Source: JBEISR01 sp044337705
GTDB taxonomy: Bacteria; Planctomycetota; Planctomycetia; Pirellulales; Pirellulaceae
NCBI GenBank assembly: GCA_044337705.1
Contig: JBIINB010000009.1
Span: 3,971 to 67,970, forward strand
Length of the DNA: 64,000 nt
Direction of reading: 5' to 3'
Below are positions 33,201 through 45,200 of the stretch, piece by piece (the stretch's first letter is position 1; each line of letters opens with the position of its first letter). The translations under genes were made by a program, and so were the position numbers. The notes under the pieces are model-generated. The model was not told the origin of the DNA. It did no database searches and saw only the letters and a program-made list of their open reading frames with translations.

Positions 33201-36200
33201 AGCCGAGCCCGCATTGGAGTCGGCAGCACATCAGTTTCGGTCGATCGCAGCGCTGGGGCACTGCAGGTGCTAGGCGTACCGCGGATCATGGACACTTCTG
33301 GCAATGTGATCTACGACGTCTCAGGAGACGCTGTTCCCGGTTCGGTTTACTTCACGTCGCTCAACGACACCATCGGTAAAGGGGTCAACCTCGACCGTAC
33401 TCCACCGGCACCTGCGCGCGGGGATTGGGGTGGAATCGATTTCCGCAATGCGATCGATTCGAAAGACCAGAGCCGCAAGGATCTGGAGAGGGCGGGCGTC
33501 TTTTTGAATTCCGTCGTCCACGCGAACATGAAGTACGGCGGCGGCCAGGTGGTGATCGACGGGGTTTCCCAATCGATCACTCCGATCCACATGATCGACA
33601 GCCGTCCCACAGTGGCCAACAGCCAGATCACCCTGAGCGCTGATGCGGCGATGGCAGCGACCCCCAACAGCTTCCGGGAGTCGAATTTCCAGGATCCAGT
33701 CAGCCAGTCGGCGGGCGGGTTTATCGCCGACTTCGAGCGGGTGGGACCGGACATTCACGGCAACCGGCTTTTGAACAATTCGGTCAACGGCCTGTTCGTC
33801 AAACTGCGAACGGGTGCAGGCACTGCGACCGAACTGCTGACGGTTCCTGGTCGCTTCGATGATCGCGATATCGTCCACGTAGTGACCGAAAATCTGGTGA
33901 TCGCCGGCACGGCAGGGGGCGCGGTAGCCGACAGCAACGCGCCGCCCACTTCCGTCGTCCAATTGACCGCTCGCACAGGCGGCCAGCTGGCAGCCGGAGC
34001 CTACAACTACAAACTGGTCTACGTCGACGCGCAGGGGAACGAAAGCAGCGCCTCCGAGGCGACTCGAACGCTCACGGTCACCGCAGGTTCTTCCATCGAA
34101 CTATCTGGTCTCCCGACCGTTCGCGCCGATCTTCCCTTCGTCAGTCGGCGACTCTATCGAAGTGCCATCGGTGGTGGCAGCCCCTACGTGCTAGCCGCTC
34201 AGCTGAACGCCACCTCCACCACATTCACAGACAACGGGTCGTTCAGTGGTTCGCCGCTAAACGAAACGCCCGATCGCCTTCGTGCCCAGCTCAACGGCAG
34301 CCTCCGGATCGATCCAGGGTTGATCGTCAAGCTGCAAGGGGCGCGCATCGAGACGACGATGGGCAGTCAGTTGATCGTGGAAGGCACGGAAGAAAACCCG
34401 ATCGTGCTGACCAGCGTCTACGACGTCCGTTATGGTGCAGGCGGGACGTTTGATACGGCAAGTCGTTCAGGATCTCGTGGTCCTCTGGCTGGTGACTGGG
34501 GTGGCATTTTCGCAGGTCATACTAGCAGCCTTTCGGTCGATCATGTCCGTCTCTCGCACGCCGGGGGAACGACTCGCATCGACGGTGGCTTTGCTGCCTT
34601 CAACCCGATCGAAGTCCATCAGGCCGACGCGCGCATCGCCAATTCGAGATTGGAATCCAACGCCGACGGCGTGGTCGGCAATGCGACGACGACGCGAGCC
34701 GGGAAGGGGACGAATTTCGCCGGGACGATCTTCGTCCGCGGATCGCAGCCTGTCCTAGTCGATAACCGCATCGACAGCAATGCGGGTCCCGCCATCAACA
34801 TCGACGTCAATTCGCTCGACTGGCAGTTCGTCGACGACCCTGGCCGCTCCAGCGGGCCTTCCGACAAAGTGGGCTCGTTCATCGACAACCAGGGGCCACT
34901 GGTCCGGGGCAATCGCATCGACCGCAACGGCCTCAACGGGATGCTGGTTCGAGGTCAGACGCTGACCACCGAAGGGATCTGGGATGACAGCGACATCGTG
35001 CACGTGCTGCGCGATGAGGTGGTGGTATCGAATGAACATGCCTATGGCGGACTGAAGCTGATCAGCAAGGGTTCGGAAAGCCTTGTGGTGAAGCTCGATG
35101 GAGACTCGGCCGGCTTCACCGCCACCGGCGTGCCGCTCGATATCTCCAACCGGATCGGAGGCTCGGTGGCCGTCGTCGGATCGGCAGGATCGCCGGTTGT
35201 CCTGACCTCCACCAACGACTGCTCGGTGGGCGCGGGGTTCACCCCCGATGGCAAGCCCCAGACCGATACGCTCAACAGTGGCTTTTGCTCAGGATCGGTT
35301 TCGGTCCCCTTTGCTGACGTGATCGTCATCATGGACGAATCGGCGTCGATGGGATTCGCTCAGCAGTTCTCCATCGGCCTGATCGCCGACCTTGATGCGG
35401 CCCTTCTGTCGGCAGGCATCGGTACCTCGGGTGGAAATCGTTTTGGTCTGGTTGGCTACGGGGATTTCAATCAGGTCCCGCGAGCCATTCCGGTGGGTTC
35501 CAACGGATCGCTCTTTGGAACTTCGGTCGAATATGCTGTGGCTGCCAACACTTTGCAGTCCAGTGGCGCGATCGAAGACGGATACGAGGCGATCGATTTT
35601 GCCCTCGACACTTACGGCTACCGAACCAATGCGGTCAAGTACGTATTGCTGGTGACCAATGAAGACCGCGACATCGTCGACACGACACAGTCGTACGCCG
35701 ACCTGGTGACGCGGATGACGACCGCCGATATCAAGATGCAGGGGATTGTCTCAGCTGACTTTGAAGACGCAGTGGGCAATCGCGCGTTGGCTGTCGATGC
35801 GGCCAGTCTGGCCTATGCAGCCGATGGTGCGGGCGGCTTTGTCACATCGCCGGGCGGACGAGTGCTGCCAGGTTTCGACACGACGGTAACAGACTACGTC
35901 GATATGATCTGGGACCTGGGGGGGCTGGCCGGTGACATCTTCCAGATTCAGTTCGGTGGATCGGTGGCGACCAGCTTCGGTGCAGCGATGGTCTCGTCGA
36001 TCGTCACTCAGGCTGGTGGCAACCCAGCGTCGCCCGGTGACTGGCGCAGCATCGCGCTGCAGACGATGAGCAACGATCGGAATGTTGCGGTGGTTGCCGA
36101 GCGGGAGTCGGCGCGGAGTTCGCTGCCGGGTGTCAATGACATTCCTTTCAACTCCCAGTTCCTTGGCCAGCTGTCGCCTAAAGCCACCAGTGGCGATGAG

Positions 36201-39200
36201 AACTTGCGACTGGGGTTCGAGGTCAGCGGTGCGATCAACAAGCCGTCGGATGTCGACGTTTACAGTTTCCTGGCGGCTGGTGGCACCGAAGTGTGGCTCG
36301 ATATCGACCGAACCCAAAATCGGCTCGATACTGTCGTGGAACTGGTCGATGCCAACGGCAACATTCTGGCTCTCAGCGACCAGTCGTACGACGAGGAGTT
36401 CGATCCGACGCTTCTGGTCCGATCCCCTGATATGCCGATCAACTCGGTGCATCCGCTGCGCAAGAGCAACCCAGATCTTTATCCAAAAGACTCCAGCGGG
36501 GCACCACGCGACCTGTACAGCACCAATCCGCGGGACGCCGGGATGCGGGTGATTCTGCCGGGCACTTCGTCCCAGACAACGCTCTACCACGTCCGCGTCC
36601 GCAGCAGTTCCCTTCAAGTAGGCGATCCGGCATCCAACCTGACCGATCCCAATCTATTAGGTTCCGGCCTTACAGCGGGTCCCTACACCCTTCAGATTCG
36701 TCTGCAGGAGCAGGACGAGTTTCCTGGATCGATGGTTCAGCACGCCGATATTCGATTCGCGACGAATGCGCTGGAATTGATCGGCGTTCCGCGCCATTCA
36801 CCGCTGGTTGGCGAGACAGCCGAATTGGATTCGGGGGCGGTCAACAACAACACTCCGGCGACCGCCCAGGAACTGGGGAATATTTTGGCGACCGATCGTC
36901 AGGCGATCAGCGTCGCCGGTTCGCTCAGCTCCCCCACCGATATCGACTGGTACACCTTCACGATCGACTACCAGTTGCTGGCGACCGATCTGGCCGAGTA
37001 TCTGTCGACGATTTTCGATATCGATTATGCCGACGGGATCGGGCGGCCTGATACGTCGCTTTATCTATACAATGCCAACCAAAGCCTGATCAGCTTTGGT
37101 CTGAACAGCAATCTGGTGGATGACCGCGCCGGGCCTCTGCGAGGCTCCGACGACAGCGACCTGTCCCGCGGTTCTACGGGAACTCTGGATCCATTCCTCG
37201 GATCGGTCGAACTGCCGGCTGGCAGGTACTTCGTCGCCGTATCTCCTAGCGGTCGCGTTCCCTCGGGCCTGGAGGCATATTTTGCGCCTGGCAGCGGTGA
37301 CCCGCTGATGCGCTTGCAGCCCGCGGAGAATGGGCAGTTGATCGTTGAGGACCATGTCGGCTTTGATGGTGGATCAAGCGCCCTGCCACCGATCGTTCCG
37401 CAGTTCGTCGACCCCAACAGTTCGCCACTGCAGTGGACCCTGAGCGACATGAATCTTTATGTCAGCCGGGATGTGGGATTCAATCTGACGGATGTCTACA
37501 TCGTCAATCCGTTCACGGGCGAGATGTCCAACAACGTCGGGCGTCTGTCGACCGATGTCCGCGACATTGCTTTCCGGTTCAACGGCGGCCTGCGGGCATT
37601 CGATACGCCGGTTGAAAAATTGATCGCGGGAGACCAGGATCCGCTGTCGGATTACTTGGCGATCGACTTCGGCACCGCAGCGACGACCGATCTGGGAAGC
37701 CACGGCCTGGAAACGTTCCATCCCAACCCAGCCGACGCCTCGGCCATCGACAGCAATGTAGGCTTCATCGTCGAGGGGCTGACCTTCGCCGAGATCGGTG
37801 GCCAGGAAGTCGGTTTCTTCGTCGGCAATCGTGGTTTTGGCCCGAGCGCCGGCGGTTACGATGACAATGTCGTCTATCAGTTCAATTTGGATAGCGGCAC
37901 GGCCTTTAGCGCTCCTTCGCAGGATCGCCAGGTGGTCAATAACTTCGATCAGCGGCGACTGGGAGCCGGAACGCAGATTGTCGAACGGTTCCGGATACGG
38001 ACCGAAGCGGCAACCGGCGCCGTTTCCCGTCGGCTGGTGGTCACCGAAGCAACCGAAGTACAGGGGGGATCGACGCGCCGTCAGATCCTCGATGGGTCTC
38101 GTTTCACCCTTCGCGACAGTTCCAATTTCCCGATCACTTTCGAATACAATTCGGGCCCCGAACTGCTGCTCAATGTCGACCCTGCTAGCGGCCGTTACCT
38201 GATCGATGGCGACCAATTCACGCTAGATGGGGTCACCTACGAATTTGAGACAGGCGGGACTCTGGTCATCTCTGCCACTAGTGGACTTGGTGTCAGCGAC
38301 GGGGCAACGGTTCGGATCACCGACGAAGCGATTCCAGGGGTGACTCGGACTTTTGAGTTCGACAAAAATGGTTCGCTTGTCAATCCATCCCACATTTCGG
38401 TTCCGATCACCAACGCATCGACACGTGCGCAAATGGTGGACGCCCTGGTGACGGCGATCAATCAGGCAGGCTTCAGCGCCAAAGCCAGCAACATCCCTGG
38501 GACCGGGCGCATTTCGGTGACTGGAAAGAGCAGCACTCAGGGGATTGCGGTTGTCGGCACCGGGATCCAGATCAGCGGAGGCCTCGGCGTCAGCGCCGGG
38601 GCAACCCCGATCTTCTATCAGGACACGATGGACCAGAACGCCTTCGTCGCAGCCCTCGGGAGCGCGATGCCATCGAGCGTGACGATTGGATACGACGGCG
38701 ACCGTCTGAACTTCAGCGGCGCGACAGTCGGTACCTTCGGGACGCTGGTCAGTCGCGGCGTCGCCACCGATCTGGGCTCCAATGGCTCCGTCAGCGGTGG
38801 TGCGATTTCAATTCCATTTCTGGCCGAGGACACGGCGGAAACCATTGCGATTCGAACGGCACAGGCGATCAATGTGGCGGCGATTTCCGGGATCACCGCA
38901 AGCGCCAACGGTCGTGACGTCGTGATCAGCAATGCCTCGATCGATACCTCCCCAGCCCGCGTTCCCACGCTGCCACTGAAGGCGGCCGATCTGGCTCCCG
39001 GCGGCGATGTCACCGGGATCGCGGTGGTCAATGGAGTCATGTTTGCCGTCAGCGATGCAGGCGGACTCTATCGCGTCAACAGCCCAACGGTGACCTTTGG
39101 CGTCGGCGGCGGACAGACCGGTACCTACGTGAGCGGTTCATCAGACCTGCTGGGAATCGAATTCACCGGTCTTACCGCAGGCCCGCGCAACCTTGCTAAT

Positions 39201-42200
39201 GGCCGTTTTGCCAACCTGCTGTTTGGCACCGACCGCCAGGGCCGCATCTGGGCATTCAACACCCAGGGTGTGTTGCAGCCGATCTTCGCCAACGGAGCGA
39301 CCAGTATCGAGACCAACCTATTTGGAATCAATGGTCTTTCCTTTTCGACCCTCGATTACAACCTCTGGCACACCTCGACCAATCGGGCGACCGATGCAGG
39401 ACATGGTCTGCCGGCCACACCCAACAACAGCCGCCCGGCCAGCGACGGCGGGCTCAGCTGGTACTTCGGCTTTGAGGATCCCTTCAACGGCTCCCATCCG
39501 AATGCTCGCTACACTCAGGTGACCGATCCGACGCTCCGCAATTCGCTGAATTTCCCTGGTGGAGCTGCGGGGGTTCTGGAGACCAAGAGTTTCAGCCTGT
39601 CGGGTGTCTCGGCCAGCGACATGCCGATGCTGTACTTCAACTATTTCCTGCAAACCGAAAACGCCAACAGCGATCTGAACGATATCGAAGTGATGCGGGA
39701 TTCCTTCCGCGTCTACCTGGCCGATGACGCTGGCAATTGGACGCTTCTGACGACCAACAACAGCGAGCGGGGTCCAGGTCTGGCGGACGATGAATTCGAT
39801 CCGTTACTCAGCGGTTCGGACAAGACCCAGGAAGCCTTCGACAACACCGCCACCTGGCGTCAGGCACGCGTCGATCTTTCGGACTTTGCAGGCCAGAGCA
39901 ACCTGAGGTTGCGGTTCGAATTCAGCACCGCTGGTGGTTTCGGCTTCGGCCGCGAGGGGGGCCGAGGTCCGGAGATTCGCATGGTCGCTGGCTCGCAGCT
40001 TCGCGATGGCGACACCTTCGTGATCGGTGGCCAGACATTCGAAATCGAAATGGGAGGCTCCCTGGTCGTACCATCCGGATCGGCGATCACCAATGGCCAG
40101 TCGGTGACGATCGAAGGGACTCAGTTCGTCTTCTGGGATGGCACCGGATCCCCGCCCGCTACGGGAGTGGTGGTGAACTTCAGCCCAACCGAATCGGCTT
40201 CGCAGATCGCGCAGCGACTGTGGTTTGCGATCCAGACCGCCACCTATGCGCCGGAAGTCATCACAGGTGTCAACTTCTCGGATGAACTGGTGCGACAGAA
40301 CGATTCGATCAGCACAGCGGTGATTTCGGCAGCTGACGGACGATCGATGATCATCACCGGCACAGGGGTGATCGGCGACAATCCGACTTTAGCAGTCACC
40401 CCCGATCGCGACGTCGATCTGGTGCGGATTCAGATGCAGGCGGGAGGTCGTTTGACGGTTACAGCAACCGCAGCCCTGGCCGTCCCGAACCTCGATACCT
40501 TCCTGCGTGTTTTCGACGCCACGGGGCGACAACTGGCTGCCAACAATGACTTCGGCGGCACATCCGATTCGCAGATTACCTTCACCGCCCCTGCCGACGG
40601 CATCTACTACATCGGCGTTTCGGCAGCCTCCAACAACACCTACAGCCCGGTCGTTCTGGGCACTGCCGGATCGGGTGGCTCGACCGGTACCTACTCGTTG
40701 ACGATCGAAGTGGAACGGAATTTCACGGCGACCCTGGATGGCGGTGTCATCCAGCTCAATGGTGCCTACGACATTTCCGCTTCGGCTGGATCTTCGATCC
40801 TTGTCGACGGGGCAGCAGGCACGACCGGCTATCCCGTCCCGATCTCACGCAACGCGACCAGCGACCAAGTCGCTCGCGCCGTTCAGAAGGCGCTAGCGGA
40901 TTCGCTGGCCAAGGGTACGCTGACGGCCTATCCGCTGCGAGGCGATTCGATTGACCTGACCGGCTCTTCGGTTTCCGACCCCGGCCCATTTGGCTTGACG
41001 CGCAGCCGGACGGAAGACCTCTTCTCCGAGTACTCGATCGCTAATCCATTCAATCGTCCTGCCTTCAGGGCACAGAACAACGCGATCGAAGGGCTTTATC
41101 TGGATGACTTCATCATCGGGATGGCTGAACGCGGGGAGATGGTGCTCAACGCGTCAGTTGGCACGGACTTTGTCGCAAACCCTGCAGGGGTGACAGGTAT
41201 TCAGGTTGGACCTTACCAATTGGAAGTCCGCAACGGCGACAATTACGGCATCCCAACTGCCGATGGTCAGATCGTTCTGGTCGATGCTTTTGGCGTCAAC
41301 GAGCGACTTGCTGAAGGGGTGAACCTGCGGCTGGTGAGCGGCAGTCAGATGGCCGACGGCGCGCTGATGACGATTTCCGATGGCATTCGGACAGTCACCT
41401 TCGAGTTCGACAACACCGATGTCGGCAATGGCGTCTCTCCCGGTCATGTGGCTATACCGTTTCAAAGCTCGATCATCGATCCCATCCTGGGACGCCGACC
41501 TTTTACTGCCGAGCAGATGGCGGCGGCGGTTCGCGATGTGATCAACAGCCCGTTGGTGCAGTCGATGCTCGACACCACCGCCACCATGGTCAACGGAGAT
41601 CTCGATGGCGCCACCAGCGACACGCTGGTCCTTTCGGGTTCCCCGACGGTGCAGATCCCTTCGTCCTTCGGGACTGTGGAGGTGGTACAGGGAAATGGCG
41701 ACCGAAATCGAGACCGAGATCAGGGCCAGGTCGTCATCGACAGCACCCGCATCACCAATTCCGAAGGGTTTGGCATTCGCGTCGCTGCCGGACCTCGCGA
41801 TCCCGTGACAGGTGCTCCCAACCCCGGTTCGGTTCGCAACACCGTGGTACTCAACAGCGAACGCTGGATCCCAGGGGCGGTCATCGTCAACAATGAGCTG
41901 TTGTTCAACCGAGCTGGTGGAATCGAAATCGTTGGAGACACGGCAGCAGCTCCGGCAATCGCGGCACCCGTTCCCTTCGCGAGGATTGTCAACAACACCA
42001 TCGTCGGTGGCGCGGTGGGCCTGGACGCCTCAGCCGATCCCCAAGTGATCCAGGGCATCTACTTCGAAATGGGAACGCAGTCGTTTGGCGATGTCGTTTC
42101 CAATTACAACCCGCTATTTGGCGGTGGTCCCGCGCCGATCATCGGGCTTCAGGATCCCGATGTCGCGTTGGGAGTTCCCAATTTTGTGGGGAACCTTGAG

Positions 42201-45200
42201 CCGCTTCCGAATCAGGGAGCGGTGAGCCTTGGGCGCGGAGGTCAGTTGGTGATTCGGTTCACCAACAACCTTCTGGTCGCCTCGGGCGACTCCAAACCCG
42301 ATCTTTACATACGCGAAGTGGGAGTCAGCGAGGAAGCGACGGTCGAAGTCTCCTCCGACGGTCTTTCCTACCGTGCGGTCGGCCGGATCAGTGGCACGCA
42401 GTCGACGATCGACCTGGATGCGTTTGGAATCAGCACGGGTGAGCGGTTCGAATATGTTCGCATCACCGACGATCCCAACCAGGGTGCAACCACCGGTGAT
42501 AGTGTCGGTGCCGACATCGATGCCGTGGGGGCCATCAGCTCCTCGCCGCGTGAGAGATACAGTGCGGGCGGTATCGGCATCAGTGTCCGCAACAGCGCCA
42601 GCCCGACGCTCCTCAACAACATCCTGGTCAACAGCACCACGGGGCTTGCGATCGATGCTTCCAGCAGTTCCACCGTCATCGGTGGGACGACGTTCCAGCG
42701 GAACACAGCCAACACAGGTGGCGTTGCCACCGTCGGGCAGTTCGCTTCGTTGGTCGCGGACAATCGAACGCTCTTCCTGAATCCTGTCGCAGGCAATTTT
42801 TACCCAAGCCCCGGCGCTCCGATCATCGATGCGTCGATCGACTCGCTGCAAGATCGCGCCAGCCTCGTGGCGGTCAAGGAACCGCTTGGACTGCAGGTCT
42901 CCCCAATCATCGCTCCGGATCTGGACATCAACGGGCTGCCTCGCATCGACGATCCGTCGGTCGATACGCCCAATGGCCTGGGCGACAACGTGTTCAAGGA
43001 TCGCGGGGCCACCGACCGATCGGACTTTGTCGGACCGATGGCCTTCGTCCTGAGACCGCTCGATAATGACACCACCGGGCTCGACCAAAACCCCGACGAA
43101 GGAATCGTCGAACTGGTGAAGACTTCCGCCAAGTTCTTCGACATCCAGCTGATCGATTCTTCGCAGCAGACTGCCCTGGCTCAAGGCACTGGCATCGATT
43201 CCATGACGGTGACCTCTGCCGCGGTGCAGGTCTATAAAAACAGCCAACCTCTGGTCGATGGTCGCGATTACAGATTTTCATACGACACAACCAACGGCAT
43301 CATTCGACTGACCCCAATCGCCGGCATCTGGGCCAGCGATGCGGTCTATACCATCCGGTTCCTCAACAATCGCGAAAGCGGTATCCAGGTCCGTTCTCCT
43401 GACGCCTACGTCGACGGAGCCCAGGTATCGATCGTCGATTCCACCGGCAAGATTCACGTCTTCGAATTCGATCTTGGCTACCAGGTCCAGGTCCCATTCG
43501 ACAGCGAGAATAAGGTGACGATCCAGGACGGCAACCAGTTCACCCTGGACGATGGCACGCGTCGTCTGGTCTTCGAGTACGATTTCGACAACCGTGTTTC
43601 GGTTGGTGCCAACCGAATTGCGATTCTGGCCACCGACAACGCTCAGGCAGTTGCCGAGAAGACCGTTTCAGCGATCCTCACCACACCGCTGCAACTGTCG
43701 GCATCCAGCCTAGGGGATGGCAAGATTCAGATTCGGGGAGCGCGGACGCTGAGCCTGCTTCCGGAGACGAGCGGTCTGATTGTTGCGGGTACCCCTGGAG
43801 TTCAACCTGGGTTTGGGTTGAGGATTCCAACCAAGGCGGGCAAATTCGATGGCGTGGCCGATGGCCAGATCTTCTCGATCACCCTTGGCAACGGCGGAAC
43901 GGCTATCTTCGAATTTGATTCCAACGGCCGAGTCACCAGTGGAAACCGTCCGGTCCCCTTCACCGCAACCATGTCGGTCGACGGTGTGGCCGCATCGATC
44001 GTCACCGCGATTTCGGGATCAGGCTTGGGATTGAGCCCCGTAAACACCGGTGGCGGATTCGTAGCGATTGGAGGCGATGTCAACACGACCATCGACCTGC
44101 GTACCTCGGTGCTATCGATCGTAGGTGTTCCCGGTGAACCTGCCTCCAATGGAGTGCCGGTCGACCTGTCGACGCTCACCAGCGGCAGCGAACTTGCTGC
44201 TGTGCTGGAGGCAGCAATCGAAGCCGCCAACATCCCAGGAGTCTCGGTCACCCGCTTCGGTGATCGCCTGCTGATCGAAGGTGCCAATGGGGTCGCTGGG
44301 GAAGGAGCCGCACTGGTATCCCCGATCGCCGACCTGGCGGGCAATCCGATTCGAGCCAACCAGATCGATGGTTCGACCGAGGTGGTGATCCAACTGGGTG
44401 AAGGACTCGACTACGGCGATGCTGCCGATCCGAAGTATCCAACCAAGAACAGCAGCAACGGTCCGCGACACACGGTAGTTGCAGGATTCTCCCTGGGATC
44501 TACCAATACCGTCGATGGGGATGCTCGACTGATCGATGCGGACCTAGATGATGGAGTGACATGGGCCAGCGACATCTATGTCGCCTTCAACACCCAAATC
44601 GTCGTTCAAACGACTGGCATCACTCCAACTCAGAAAGGCTACCTAACCGCCTGGATCGACTTCGATGGCGATGGGCAGTTTGAAAACAACCAGGAAAGAA
44701 TCTTCCTGGGCCGCCAACTGATCAACGGCGTCAACAATCTCCCTGCCATCCGAATCCCCGCCAGTGCGACGGCGGGAACGACCTTTGCAAGATTCCGGTT
44801 CGCCAGCACTCCGATTGATTCCCCAATTGGAGCTGCCAGCGATGGAGAAGTTGAAGACTGGCAGATCACGCTACGTGCCAACCCGTACACGAACCCCAAC
44901 AACCGACTGGATGTCAGTGGTGACGGATTCGTCTCACCGATCGATGCCCTGCAAGTGATCAACTACCTGAACGCCTTCGGTACGACGGTCCTGACCGTGC
45001 CACCGACGATGACGATGCCTCCTTACCTGGACGTCAACGGCGATGGAGTCATTTCGCCGCTGGATGCCCTGCAGGTGATCAACTTCCTCAATGCTGGCAG
45101 TGGCGAAGGGGAAGCGGAAGGTGAGGGTGGCGGCGACCTTTGGCTGTCGGCCACGGGAATGCCTCAGAACAGCCAGCCCTCCAGCGGCCCTGCGGCTTCT

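Noticed and set aside
42114..43247. A 377-residue minus-strand open frame inside the giant gene
   Set aside because: It is antisense to the continuous domain-rich frame, and its composition (Asp/Arg/His-rich) is typical of shadow frames here.
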